Assembly: GCA_016789265.1 (NCBI GenBank)
Contig: JAEUQK010000018.1
Coordinates: 62,001-126,000, forward strand
DNA length: 64,000 nt
Direction of reading: 5' to 3'
DNA from: Blastocatellia bacterium
Lineage (GTDB): Bacteria > Acidobacteriota > Blastocatellia > Pyrinomonadales > Pyrinomonadaceae
Shown here: in pieces, positions 16,984-25,614 of the stretch
How the letters are laid out: every line of letters starts with the position of its first letter
How positions within the stretch are numbered: the stretch's first letter is position 1
The notes under the pieces: model-generated
What the model saw: only the letters and a program-made list of their open reading frames with translations
The model's database searches: none
Told to the model about the DNA's origin: nothing
Position numbers and translations under genes: made by a program

Positions 16984-17250
16984 ATGGCAAACTCGAATCC
17001 TATACACGTTGGTGATTATAGCTTTACGATACTGGTTGAGCCGAACGATCCGGACGGTTACCTCGTCACATGCCCAGCATTGCCCGGGGTTATAACGCAG
17101 GGCGATACACTGGATGAAGCATATGAGATGGCTCACGATGCGATACAGGTCTACATTGAGAGTCTTATCGCGGACGGCCAGCCCATCCCGCACGACAAGA
17201 TAACCATGCCCGTCAGGGTCACGATCGACAATGACAAGATTGCCGCGTGA
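16984..17250 (+). CDS. hicB: HicB-family antitoxin
   Basis: The 88-residue protein has the HicB partial RNase H fold: Y-S-F-T-I-L-V-E-P-N-D-P-D-G-Y-L-V-T-C-P-A-L-P-G, T-Q-G-D-T-L-D-E-A and M-A-H-D-A-I-Q-V-Y-I-E-S-L. It neutralises HicA. No C-terminal DNA-binding domain is present, so autoregulation would have to work another way. It overlaps hicA by 20 bases in the antitoxin-first order. Confidence 0.88.
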   Translation: MANSNPIHVGDYSFTILVEPNDPDGYLVTCPALPGVITQGDTLDEAYEMAHDAIQVYIESLIADGQPIPHDKITMPVRVTIDNDKIAA

Positions 17251-17449
17251 CGTTCCCGCGAAGAAGGTTATCGCGGCCCTGGAACGGATCGGATTCCGGG
17301 TCAGCCGTGTATCGGGCAGCCATTATGTGATGGTTAAGGACGACTTGCGGACAGTTGTCCCGTATCACAAATCCGTAAAACTCGGAACGTTGAAGGCGAT
17401 ACTGGGTCAGGTCGGGATCGACGTTGATAAGTTCATTGAACTTCTGTAG
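17231..17449 (+). CDS. hicA: HicA-family mRNA interferase toxin
   Basis: The 72-residue dsRBD-like toxin has the active-site histidine in R-V-S-G-S-H-Y-V-M and the family tail K-L-G-T-L-K-A-I-L. HicA cleaves mRNA. It starts inside hicB, a coupling that helps keep antitoxin in excess. All key residues are present, so it is likely active. Confidence 0.88.
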   Translation: MTRLPRDVPAKKVIAALERIGFRVSRVSGSHYVMVKDDLRTVVPYHKSVKLGTLKAILGQVGIDVDKFIELL

Positions 17450-17459
17450 AGGTGTTTGC

Positions 17460-18173
17460 ATGAAAACTATCGGCCTGATAGGCGGGATATCGTGGCAGAG
17501 TACGGTTGTTTATTACCAAGTTATCAATCGGCGGACGAATGAGCTGCTGGGCGGTTCGCATTCGGCGCGGGTTTTGTTGAATTCGGTCGATTTCGATGAG
17601 GTCGCGCGGATGCAGCACGAGGGCCGATGGGATGATTTTCAGGAACTACTGATCGACGCAGCGAAGAGTCTCGAACGCGGCGGAGCTGACTTTTTCCTGA
17701 TCTGCGCGAATACGCCGCATATCGTTGCTGATGGGGTGGAAAAGGCCGTCGGCATTCCGCTCGTTCACATCGGCGATGCAGTCGGCGAAACGATCAAGGC
17801 GGCAGGTATGACAAAGGTCGGGCTGCTCGGAACGCGTTTCACGATGGAGAATGACTTTTTGAAAGTCCGGCTGCGTGAGAATTTTGGCATCGAATCGATC
17901 GTCCCCGAAAAAGAAGACCGCGACATCGTGCATTCCGTCATTTACAACGAACTTGTCAGCGGCGACATACGCGACGGATCGAGAAACGAGTATCTTAGGA
18001 TCATCGACAAGCTGACCGACGCAGGTGGAGAAGGGATAATTCTAGGCTGCACGGAGATCCCGCTGCTTGTTTCCTCTGCCGATACGGATGCTGTGCTTTT
18101 CGATACCGCGACGATCCATGCTGAACGCGCGGTCGATCTTGCTTTGGCCCAAGTTAACGCGGCGGTCATTTGA
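17460..18173 (+). CDS. Aspartate/glutamate racemase-family protein
   Basis: This is a cofactor-independent amino acid racemase fold of 237 residues. It begins M-K-T-I-G-L-I-G-G-I-S-W-Q-S-T, and the two catalytic cysteines lie in I-C-A-N-T-P-H and L-G-C-T-E-I-P-L. The substrate may be aspartate or another acidic amino acid. ATG 17460 is ten bases after hicA and matches the family start; an in-frame upstream start at 17424 lies inside hicA and is unlikely. Confidence 0.9.
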   Translation: MKTIGLIGGISWQSTVVYYQVINRRTNELLGGSHSARVLLNSVDFDEVARMQHEGRWDDFQELLIDAAKSLERGGADFFLICANTPHIVADGVEKAVGIPLVHIGDAVGETIKAAGMTKVGLLGTRFTMENDFLKVRLRENFGIESIVPEKEDRDIVHSVIYNELVSGDIRDGSRNEYLRIIDKLTDAGGEGIILGCTEIPLLVSSADTDAVLFDTATIHAERAVDLALAQVNAAVI

Positions 18174-18205
18174 CCATCGCAGGCAATTAAGAGCTTTTAA
18201 CTAAT

Positions 18206-18868
18206 ATGGGACAACGCTATATCGACCTCAGCCATACGATCGAAGACGGGCTGGTCACTTACAAGGGACTGCCTGCGCCGGTCATCTGCGATCATCTGAG
18301 CCGAGAGGATTCGCGTGAGAGGTATGGACCCGGAACCGAGTTTCAGATCGGGCGGATCGACATGATCGCGAACACCGGAACCTATCTGGACACGCCATTC
18401 CATCGCTACGCCGACGGCCACGATCTTTCAGGTGTAACGCTTGAGCAAGTGACCGGACTGGACGGCGTGATCGTCAGGGTTCCTCACAACGAGCGTCTGG
18501 ATGTCACGGCCGAGCACTTTGCCGGCCTTGACGTTGCCGGAAAAGCCGTATTGGTGCACACAGGCTGGAGCGAATTCTGGAACACCGAAGCATATTTCGA
18601 TAACCATCCTTTCGTTACCGAACAAGCCGCGCAGTTTCTGGCCGAAGCGGGTGCGAAACTCGTCGGGATCGATTCGCACAATATCGACGACTCGCGCGGC
18701 AAGGCCCGTCCCGTTCACACCATCCTGCTCGGTGCCGGTATTCTGATAGTCGAGCATATGCGCGGCCTGGAAAGCGTCCCGGACAGGGACTTCACTTTCA
18801 CCGCTGTACCGCCAAAGTTCAAAGGTGTCGGCACATTTCCGGTTCGGGCCTTTGCCTCGTGTGATTGA
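18206..18868 (+). CDS. Cyclase-family (KynB-like) protein with altered metal motif
   Basis: The fold family includes kynurenine formamidase and other metal-dependent hydrolases. The sequence has D-L-S-H-T-I-E-D-G at the start and V-G-I-D-S-H-N-I-D and H-x-I-L-L in the C-terminal half. The signature H-x-G-T-H-x-D-x-P-x-H is instead N-T-G-T-Y-L-D-T-P-F-H: both leading histidines are replaced while the Asp and last His remain. This may be a recognised subgroup, but classical Zn binding is unlikely. The protein is 220 residues, full length. Confidence 0.85.
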   Translation: MGQRYIDLSHTIEDGLVTYKGLPAPVICDHLSREDSRERYGPGTEFQIGRIDMIANTGTYLDTPFHRYADGHDLSGVTLEQVTGLDGVIVRVPHNERLDVTAEHFAGLDVAGKAVLVHTGWSEFWNTEAYFDNHPFVTEQAAQFLAEAGAKLVGIDSHNIDDSRGKARPVHTILLGAGILIVEHMRGLESVPDRDFTFTAVPPKFKGVGTFPVRAFASCD

Positions 18869-18947
18869 TCATTAAGGTTGTCAGTAAAACTGAAGGTATG
18901 TGAGCCTAGTCACTTTGTTTCCGTTGTGGCTCGGAGATAATTTCCGT

Positions 18948-20648
18948 ATGGATTCTGATCTTTACATTGCCCAACACGCCAATTTACGCCCCGTTGTCGA
19001 GATCGCCGAACAACTCGGCCTCGGCCCGGACGATATCGACCTTTATGGCAGCCCGTACATTGGAAAGGTACGGCTTGACGTTCTCGAGAAATTCAAGGAC
19101 CGTCCTAACGCCAAATACATCGACATTTCCGCGATCACCCCGACGCCGCTTGGCGAGGGGAAATCGACCACGCTCATAGGTTTGGGCGAGGCGATGAAGC
19201 ATCTGGGGAAAAAGTCCGTCGTCACGCTGCGTCAGCCGTCACAGGGGCCGACGTTTGGTATCAAAGGCGGTGCTGCAGGCGGCGGCCACGCCCAGGTCGT
19301 GCCGATGGAAACATTCAACCTTAATCTGACGGGCGACATCCACGCCGTGACCGCGGCCAACAATCTGCTTGCGGCGATGATCGACAACAAGCTGCTCCGC
19401 GGCAATCCGCTGAATATCAATCCGCACAGCATCACCTGGAAACGCGTGGTCGATACCAATGATCGTGCGCTGCGAAAGATCATCGTGGGCCTTGGCGGAC
19501 GTATGGAAGGCGGTATTCCGCGTGAAACGGGATTCGACATCACAGTCGCGTCTGAGGTGATGGCGATACTCGCGTTGACGACGTCGCTGCAGGATATGCG
19601 AAAGCGGTTCGGCCGTATCGTCGTTGGCCTGACCCATGACAAGAAACCGGTCACCGCAGAAGAGATCGGCGCGGCCGGTGCGATGACCGTGCTGATGCGC
19701 GATGCGATACGGCCCACGATAATGCAAACACTCGAGAACACTCCCGCACTCGTTCACGCCGGCCCGTTCGCAAACGTAGCTCACGGAAACAGCAGTATTC
19801 TCGCGGACCTGATAGGCATTAAGACTGCGGATTATCTGATGACCGAATCAGGTTTCGGTGCGGACATCGGTGCCGAGAAGTTCTTCAATATCAAATGCCG
19901 CTATTCGGGCCTTAAGCCCGACGCGTGCGTGATCGTCGTAACGATCCGCGCGCTCAAGTCACACAGCGGCAAATATAAGATCGTTGCGGGCAAGCCGCTG
20001 CCGCCGGAGATGCTCGAGAATAATGTATCCGACGTCGAAGCCGGTGCCGCAAACCTCCGGAAACAGATCGAGAACGTAAAGCTACACGGCGTAACGCCGG
20101 TCGTCGCGATAAACGCGTTTGAATCCGATCACGCCGATGAGATCGAAGCGGTGAAACGGATCGCAATCGAATCGGGAGCGTTGGGTGCCGCCGTTTCGAC
20201 GCATTGGGCCGACGGCGGTAAAGGCGCTGTTGAATTGGCAGAAATGGTCATCGCCGCGGCCGACGAGCCGAGCGATTTCAAATTCTTGTACGATCTCGAT
20301 CAGCCGATCAAGGCGAAGATCGAGACGATCGCGAAAAAGATCTATGGTGCAGAAGATGTATTCTTCGAGCCGTTTGCCGATCAGCAGATCGCTTCGTACG
20401 AGGCGAACGGATTTGGCAACCTGCCGATCTGTATGGCGAAAACGCATCTTTCCTTAAGCCATGATCCAACGTTCAAGGGGGCGCCCACAGGCTTTACGCT
20501 GCCGATCCGCGAGGTGCGCGCGAGCGTCGGGGCCGGATTCATATACCCGATCTGCGGCGATATGCGTACGATGCCGGCATTGCCCGAACACCCGGCTGCG
20601 GAACGCGTGGATATCGACGAAAACGGCAACGTTGTAGGCTTGTTCTAG
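18948..20648 (+). CDS. fhs: Formate-tetrahydrofolate ligase
   Basis: The enzyme makes 10-formyl-THF from formate, THF and ATP. From ATG 18948 it has 566 residues. Landmarks are the ATP loop T-P-T-P-L-G-E-G-K-S-T-T, R-Q-P-S-Q-G-P-T-F-G-I-K-G-G-A-A-G-G-G, G-R-F-N/V-G-L-T-like segments, E-S-G-F-G-A-D-I-G-A-E-K-F and K-T-H-L-S-L-S-H-D-P. The in-frame GTG 18900 would add 16 residues with no family support. No folD or other C1 gene adjoins. Confidence 0.95.
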   Translation: MDSDLYIAQHANLRPVVEIAEQLGLGPDDIDLYGSPYIGKVRLDVLEKFKDRPNAKYIDISAITPTPLGEGKSTTLIGLGEAMKHLGKKSVVTLRQPSQGPTFGIKGGAAGGGHAQVVPMETFNLNLTGDIHAVTAANNLLAAMIDNKLLRGNPLNINPHSITWKRVVDTNDRALRKIIVGLGGRMEGGIPRETGFDITVASEVMAILALTTSLQDMRKRFGRIVVGLTHDKKPVTAEEIGAAGAMTVLMRDAIRPTIMQTLENTPALVHAGPFANVAHGNSSILADLIGIKTADYLMTESGFGADIGAEKFFNIKCRYSGLKPDACVIVVTIRALKSHSGKYKIVAGKPLPPEMLENNVSDVEAGAANLRKQIENVKLHGVTPVVAINAFESDHADEIEAVKRIAIESGALGAAVSTHWADGGKGAVELAEMVIAAADEPSDFKFLYDLDQPIKAKIETIAKKIYGAEDVFFEPFADQQIASYEANGFGNLPICMAKTHLSLSHDPTFKGAPTGFTLPIREVRASVGAGFIYPICGDMRTMPALPEHPAAERVDIDENGNVVGLF

Positions 20649-20673
20649 ACTCACCAAATGCGTCGGCGGCGAG

Positions 20674-20679
20674 TATAAT
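20674..20679 (+). promoter_or_regulatory. Possible -10 box before the lipoprotein hydrolase gene
   Basis: A perfect TATAAT lies 34 bases before ATG 20713 but no good -35 box is present at the expected distance, so this is only suggestive. Confidence 0.3.
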
Positions 20680-20712
20680 AGTGGTTTTACGGCTATGTTC
20701 GCCGTCGGCGAT

Positions 20713-21561
20713 ATGAATATTAGATCCCTTACGATTTTAACGGCCTTAATTGTGTCGACGGCTTGTTCTGGCTGCGGCACAAGTGCGCCCAAAACACGCG
20801 ATCAAGGCGTAACACCGGAACCTTCAGCATCGGTCGCGAACCCGAGCTCTTCCGATGCCCAGACCGTAAAGATCGAATCCCCCGATAAAGCATTATTGAT
20901 CGGGACGTTTCTCGCGGCGGACGAACCGAATTCCCCTGCATTGCTTTTGCTTCATCAATGGCAGAGCGATCGTCATTCCTATGACGAGTTTGCAAAAAGG
21001 ATGCAAGCGAAAGGGTTCAATGTCTTGTCGATCGATGGACGCGGGTTTGGAGAATCTACAAAGACAGATGACGGTAAGGCGATCACGCCCGAACGCACAG
21101 ACGCCGCGGTGAAAGCGATGCTCGGTGATGTCGATGCGGCATTTTCGTTTCTTGCGAAGCAGAAAAATGTCGATCCGGCCAAGATCGGTATCGTCGGTGC
21201 TTCGTATGGCAGCAGTTTGGCATTGATCTATGCTGCGGACCATCCGAAAGTCGCGGCCGTGGCTTTACTCTCGCCCGGGCTGAATTACTTTGGCAACATG
21301 CCGACGGAACCAGCGGTGAAGAAATACGGCGATAGGCCTTTGTTTTTGGTTGCGGCAGAAGATGACAAGGAATCGGCAGATTGTGTAAGGCAGCTCGCCG
21401 ATGTGGACAAGCATGCTCGAATGATGGTCTATCCGAGCGGCGGTCATGGAACGGCTCTTTTTGATGTACCTGCGTCGAATGGTCATCCGGTCCTCTTTAC
21501 GGCGCTGTACGATTTTTTCGATCAGATACTAATTGGTGGCTCGACCACCTATAACAAGTGA
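20713..21561 (+). CDS. Lipoprotein alpha/beta hydrolase
   Basis: From ATG 20713 the protein has a lipoprotein signal ending in T-A-C-S-G-C. A Ser/Pro-rich linker follows, then an alpha/beta hydrolase domain with L-L-L-H-Q-W-Q-S-D (oxyanion region), G-R-G-F-G-E-S, the nucleophile elbow G-A-S-Y-G-S-S and a C-terminal catalytic His in G-G-H-G-T-A-L-F. It is dienelactone-hydrolase-like, and the substrate cannot be told. Its stop abuts the sufU start with no gap, so the two may be co-transcribed. Confidence 0.85.
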   Translation: MNIRSLTILTALIVSTACSGCGTSAPKTRDQGVTPEPSASVANPSSSDAQTVKIESPDKALLIGTFLAADEPNSPALLLLHQWQSDRHSYDEFAKRMQAKGFNVLSIDGRGFGESTKTDDGKAITPERTDAAVKAMLGDVDAAFSFLAKQKNVDPAKIGIVGASYGSSLALIYAADHPKVAAVALLSPGLNYFGNMPTEPAVKKYGDRPLFLVAAEDDKESADCVRQLADVDKHARMMVYPSGGHGTALFDVPASNGHPVLFTALYDFFDQILIGGSTTYNK

Positions 21562-22011
21562 ATGTCAGAACTTAACGAGCTTTATCAGGAAACGATCCTG
21601 GAACACAATAAAAACCCGCGAAATTTCCGCGATATAGCCGACGCCGACAGGTTTGCCGACGGCAAGAACCCTTTGTGCGGAGACGCGCTTCGAGTTTACG
21701 TTAAGATGGACGGCGACAAAGTTAGCGATGTCGCGTTCAAGGGCTCGGGCTGTGCGATCTCGAAAGCATCGGCGTCGATGATGACGCAAACGGTCGTTGG
21801 AAAGACAAAGGAAGAGGCCGAACAGCTTTTTGACGAATTTCACAAAATGGTGACCGGCGGGCTGGATGTCGAATCAGAAGAAAATCATCTCGGCAAGCTG
21901 AAAATATTTGCCGGCGTTCTCGAATTTCCTGCCCGCGTAAAATGCGCGTCGCTTAGCTGGCACACTCTCAACGCCGCGCTGCACGGCGAAGAAGAGGTTT
22001 CGACCGAATAG
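21562..22011 (+). CDS. sufU: SufU-type sulfur-acceptor/zinc protein
   Basis: SufU receives sulfur from SufS. The metal ligands are C39, D41, C64 and C128 in N-P-L-C-G-D, G-S-G-C-A-I-S-K-A-S and R-V-K-C-A-S-L-S-W, the SufU pattern, with the SufU-type insertion between the second and third Cys that ordinary IscU lacks. The length of 149 residues is normal. It is separated from sufS by about 5 kb and follows a lipoprotein gene directly. Confidence 0.94.
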   Translation: MSELNELYQETILEHNKNPRNFRDIADADRFADGKNPLCGDALRVYVKMDGDKVSDVAFKGSGCAISKASASMMTQTVVGKTKEEAEQLFDEFHKMVTGGLDVESEENHLGKLKIFAGVLEFPARVKCASLSWHTLNAALHGEEEVSTE

Positions 22012-22058
22012 CCACTGCCGCGGTTTCCTATTTTCCGATCTCAAGCTATTCTGCCTGA

Positions 22059-22652
22059 GTGAGCGAAACAGAACTCCAAAGCACAGAATCCTGGACGGAT
22101 GGAAAGAGATCATATTACGCGTTCGGTCTCTTGATCATTACCGCGGTCGTTTTGTTGATCTTTCAAGGCCGGGTTTGGTGGTGTCAGGCCGGTGATATGG
22201 TGCCATGGTCGTGGAACATCTGGTCAACACATAATTCCCAACACATCATTGACCCTTATTCCTTCACTCACGTTCTGCACGGCGTACTCGAATTTTGGCT
22301 TATCGGTTTGGTCTTTCCGCGTGTTCCGCTGGCATGGCGGTTCTTTATGGCGATCTTTATCGAAAGCTCGTGGGAAGTCGCGGAAAATACGAGCTACGTC
22401 ATACAGCGATATCGCGAAGAAACTATGTCTCTGGATTACTTTGGCGATTCGATAATCAATTCTCTGGCCGATATCGTGTGCTGCGGACTCGGGTTTCTTA
22501 TCGCCTACAAACTGCGCTTCTGGAAGTCGCTGGCATTATTCATTGCAACTGAAGTAATACTTATTCTTACGATCCGCGACAGTCTGATAATAAATATCAT
22601 CATGCTGATCTGGCCGATCGAAGCGCTCAAGAACTGGCAAGTCGGCCTTTAA
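22059..22652 (+). CDS. DUF2585/UPF0314 membrane protein
   Basis: The 197-residue protein has about five membrane helices and the family segment W-S-x-H-N-S-Q-H-I-I-D-P-Y-S-F-T-H-V-L-H-G, then E-S-x-W-E-V-x-E-N. Function unknown. It begins with GTG 22059 and its tail runs into the hairpin that ends the opposite-strand gene. Confidence 0.88.
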   Translation: MSETELQSTESWTDGKRSYYAFGLLIITAVVLLIFQGRVWWCQAGDMVPWSWNIWSTHNSQHIIDPYSFTHVLHGVLEFWLIGLVFPRVPLAWRFFMAIFIESSWEVAENTSYVIQRYREETMSLDYFGDSIINSLADIVCCGLGFLIAYKLRFWKSLALFIATEVILILTIRDSLIINIIMLIWPIEALKNWQVGL

Positions 22653-22680
22653 AAAAAACGACAGGCCGGGAAGCCTGTCG
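22651..22680 (-). terminator. Terminator of the GrdB-family gene
   Basis: CGACAGGC-CGGGAA-GCCTGTCG forms a perfect 8-bp stem. In the minus direction it is followed by eight T, the pattern of an intrinsic terminator, 31 bases after the minus-strand stop. Confidence 0.82.
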
Positions 22681-22710
22681 TGTGTCGGTTCGGAGATCTT
22701 CCGTGAATAT

Positions 22711-23502
22711 CTATCTTTCGCCCCGCGCAGCTTCGACCTGTGTCTCCATCTCGACGCCAAGTTTGCGGGAACCAGGTTGGTCGTAGGTTTCCATCCAACG
22801 AAGGGTTTCGTCGAGAATCCGAAGTTGGTGTTGTTTCCAGTTTGGTTGTCCCGACACGCAGCCGAATTCACCGTCATAATATGCCGTTCGCGGCGGGCGC
22901 ACTTTGTCGGTCATGCCGCGATCAACAGAAATGACGATCGTTGGAATGCCATGGTATTCGAGGCCGCGGGCAACGATACCAAGCGTTTGATGGCAAAGCC
23001 GGGACGCCGGTATAAGCAATGCGGCTTGCACCTCGTAGCGTTTCAGACGATCTGCAAGTTTTGGCGTAAGTTCACCGGCGACCATCGCCGCATTCGGGAT
23101 ATAGCTGCTGAGGCTCCACCAACATTCGTTCAATCGACCAATGACCGAATTGGCCTGATACTCTAACAACCGGTCAACAGGTATCTGTGAATTGCGGTCT
23201 TGTTGAACATATTTTGGATCGTACCCTTTGGCCGCATAACGAAGATCGCCGGCCTCGACCTCGATCGGGATCTCGCGAAGATCGTGGTCGCCGCCTTTTT
23301 GATCCAGCTTGAATGGCTCAGTGCCGTCAATATAGGCTCCTGCGGAAGAGATCAGAGCCAGATTCATCATAGGCAAAGCACGTCTAACCGGTGTGAAAGG
23401 AGCGTTCTTGTTTTCGACGAACGGATATCCGCGAAGATCTTCATTGCCGGACCATTGTGAGAACCGGCTCACAAATTCGGGCTGTTTTTCGATAAGTTCC
23501 AT
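22711..23502 (-). CDS. Glycine/sarcosine/betaine reductase selenoprotein-B-family protein (no Sec)
   Basis: The sequence matches GrdB/PrdB-like proteins: M-N-L-A-L-I-S-S-A-G-A-Y, D-L-R-E-I-P, V-D-R-L-L-E-Y and A-L-L-I-P-A-S-R-L-C-H-Q-T-L-G-I-V-A-R-G-L-E. True GrdB has a selenocysteine; there is no in-frame TGA here and C in L-C-H-Q is the likely residue at that level. It stands alone without the other reductase subunits, as in many aerobes where the role is unknown. It is 263 residues, with its own terminator. Confidence 0.83.
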   Translation of the reverse strand: MELIEKQPEFVSRFSQWSGNEDLRGYPFVENKNAPFTPVRRALPMMNLALISSAGAYIDGTEPFKLDQKGGDHDLREIPIEVEAGDLRYAAKGYDPKYVQQDRNSQIPVDRLLEYQANSVIGRLNECWWSLSSYIPNAAMVAGELTPKLADRLKRYEVQAALLIPASRLCHQTLGIVARGLEYHGIPTIVISVDRGMTDKVRPPRTAYYDGEFGCVSGQPNWKQHQLRILDETLRWMETYDQPGSRKLGVEMETQVEAARGER

Positions 23503-23507
23503 AGCTG

Positions 23508-24038
23508 CTATATCTTAAACTCTTTTTCGAAATTATACGGGTCGTTAGTTGTTTTAGCCGATGTTCCCATTTTGCGGTTTGCGACCACAAAAAACGCGAT
23601 AAACGCGGCGATCATGGCCGCCATCAGTACCCAAACCGAATATTCGTGCAAATTATTGAACTGAATTCGGAGCGGATCGTCCGCCGCAAGTTCGTCTATC
23701 GGCCTGCCTCCCATTTGCGCCCTTACCGAGGCGAGCATGAGGCCGATAACAAATTGCCCGACCGCGCATGCGATCGCAATGAAAATGACTAAAACGCGGT
23801 CCGTCCAAAGCAGGACCTTGTTGGCGTTCTTCACCGCGACCATAGACATTACAAGCAGCAAAAAGGCTATCCCAAGGCCGCTGAAATTCAATATCGATAG
23901 CGTTCGGTTTACGACCGCGCCCGCCAATTCGCGCTGCGGCAGGACGGCGAAAGCAACCTGGGCGACGCCGACAAAAAACACCGCTGCACCGAGCCAAAGC
24001 CCAATAAGTAAAAGGCGGATGTCCGAAATAAATTTCAT
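23508..24038 (-). CDS. DUF4149-like membrane protein
   Basis: From ATG 24038 (minus) the 176-residue protein has four hydrophobic helices with the DUF4149 layout: L-L-I-G-L-W-L-G-A-A-V-F-F near the start and the R-A-Q-M-G-G loop. It lies five bases downstream of the GrdB-family gene start, reading in the same direction. Function unknown. An upstream in-frame start would add 18 residues that do not fit. Confidence 0.78.
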   Translation of the reverse strand: MKFISDIRLLLIGLWLGAAVFFVGVAQVAFAVLPQRELAGAVVNRTLSILNFSGLGIAFLLLVMSMVAVKNANKVLLWTDRVLVIFIAIACAVGQFVIGLMLASVRAQMGGRPIDELAADDPLRIQFNNLHEYSVWVLMAAMIAAFIAFFVVANRKMGTSAKTTNDPYNFEKEFKI

Positions 24039-24170
24039 TGGCAGAACGCTCGATTGAAGCTTTATTATGTAGCTTTTCCCGCCAAAGGGCAAAACACGGT
24101 GATCGGAGGCTTAAAGGATGTTCCTTTGGCGAATAAACATAGATTAGGCCATACTCATTCGAAGGCCGAT

Positions 24171-24413
24171 ATGGAAAATTTACCCGATGAAGACGCTGAA
24201 AGATCGCAGCTTATCAGGAAAACCGCACACGATGTGAGAACACCGCTTACTAGCATCGCGGGATTTGCCGAGCTGATAGCAGAAGACGATTCAGTTTCGG
24301 AAAATGTCCGTAAATATGCGGGGATAATCGTCGACGAGGTAAGGAAACTTTCCGCGACATTGGAAGGGTTCTTTGAAAAGATCCGCGACGATGACCAGGC
24401 CGATCACGTCTAG
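24171..24413 (+). CDS. Stand-alone histidine kinase DHp (HisKA) domain protein
   Basis: Eighty residues form a HisKA phosphoacceptor hairpin with the H-box T-A-H-D-V-R-T-P-L-T-S-I. No ATPase domain follows; the gene ends with a stop next to the polysaccharide cluster. ATG 24171 has GAAGG upstream. A TTG at 24054 would add 39 residues that begin close to the divergent gene and look unlikely. It may act as a phosphotransfer or scaffold partner, or be a remnant of a larger kinase. Confidence 0.7.
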   Translation: MENLPDEDAERSQLIRKTAHDVRTPLTSIAGFAELIAEDDSVSENVRKYAGIIVDEVRKLSATLEGFFEKIRDDDQADHV

Positions 24414-25607
24414 TTGAAAATTCCGCGGATGACATCGGACTTGAGACAGATCTACTCCAGCCTATATCAATACTGCGAAGGTGAAGAGTTCGCGGGCTGG
24501 GATCCGTTTGACGGCCTTAACAGCCGTTTCTTTCTGTACACTCCATTGCAAGGAATGGCCGCCGCCAGGTTCGCGTGGCAGCAGGTGATAAAACGCATAC
24601 CGATAAACCTCCGGCCATTGCTGTTGGTGAAAAAAGGAGTAAACGCAAAAGCGCTGGCCTTGTTCGCTCTTGCCGAACATTCTATGTTTCGGCACAAAGG
24701 AGACGAAATACACCAAAATAACGCGGCTGAGTTATTGGACGTGCTTCGAGGTTTGGCGATCAGGGGCGTTAGCTCGAGCGGTGAACCGACGAAAGCATTT
24801 GGCTACAATTTCGACTGGCAGTCGCGGGTGTTTTACGCGCCGAAAGGCACGCCGACCATCGTCCCGACGGCTTTTGCCGCGCGGGCGTTCGTTGAGTCAT
24901 ACAAGCTTTTTGGCGAAGAGGATGATCTTGAATTTGCAAAAGAGATATGCGGCTTCATCCTCAATGAACTTGAAACGCCGCACCGAAACGAAGACGAGAT
25001 CTGTTTTAGTTACAAGCCGAATGACACGAGTTTGATATACAACGCCAGTTTGCTTGCCGGAGAAACTCTAGCGGCCGTAGGAGCAATTATTAGCAGCGAC
25101 GAAATGCGTGACGCGGCGGCGAAGGCAATGCGGTATGTTCTCAGGCGTCAGAGTGAAGACGGTTCGTGGCTTTACGGCCCCGGGAGCAAGCATCAGTGGA
25201 TAGATAACTTTCACACTGCGTTTGTTCTGTCGTCGCTTGATCGCATAAACGAGAACCTTGGTAATAAAGAGGCTGAAGCAGCGATCAAGAAAGGGCTAAG
25301 CTATTGGATCGAAAAGTTCTTTCTCGATGACGGAACGCCGAAGTATTTCGACCGCGAAACTTATCCGATCGACATTCATTCGGCCGGAGCGGCGATCGCC
25401 ACTCTATCGGAATTTAAGGATCTTGATGACCGAGTCTTGCCGCTTGCTGAAAAGATCGCGGAATGGACCATTGCGAACCTGCGCGACCCGGCAGGTTTCT
25501 TTTATTACCAAAAGGGCCGGTTAATGACCGTCAAAACGCCATTCATGCGTTGGGGACAGGCGTGGATGGCATACGGGCTTTCGAAGCTGATCGAGGCGAG
25601 AACCTGA
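24414..25607 (+). CDS. Six-hairpin (alpha/alpha-barrel) protein of a polysaccharide cluster
   Basis: The start is TTG 24414, directly after the previous stop, or ATG 24429. The roughly 395-residue protein is all-helical with repeated A-x-x-Y/L-x-x-x-G-D/E patterns and W-I-D-N-F-H-T-A-F-V and D-I-H-S-A-G-A-A-I, like the six-hairpin glycosidase/uronyl-hydrolase-type barrels. Related proteins in exopolysaccharide clusters are often mislabelled as aminolevulinate dehydratase. A role in sugar-chain processing is likely but not shown. Confidence 0.75.
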   Translation: MKIPRMTSDLRQIYSSLYQYCEGEEFAGWDPFDGLNSRFFLYTPLQGMAAARFAWQQVIKRIPINLRPLLLVKKGVNAKALALFALAEHSMFRHKGDEIHQNNAAELLDVLRGLAIRGVSSSGEPTKAFGYNFDWQSRVFYAPKGTPTIVPTAFAARAFVESYKLFGEEDDLEFAKEICGFILNELETPHRNEDEICFSYKPNDTSLIYNASLLAGETLAAVGAIISSDEMRDAAAKAMRYVLRRQSEDGSWLYGPGSKHQWIDNFHTAFVLSSLDRINENLGNKEAEAAIKKGLSYWIEKFFLDDGTPKYFDRETYPIDIHSAGAAIATLSEFKDLDDRVLPLAEKIAEWTIANLRDPAGFFYYQKGRLMTVKTPFMRWGQAWMAYGLSKLIEART

Positions 25608-25614
25608 ACTTCTG

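Noticed and set aside
19232..19784. Long minus-strand open frames opposite fhs
   Set aside because: They are antisense to a well-conserved enzyme, have no ribosome sites, and look like codon-bias shadows.
22711..23502. Selenoprotein with recoded TGA in the GrdB-family gene
   Set aside because: There is no in-frame TGA; the likely Sec position is an ordinary codon and the frame is complete.
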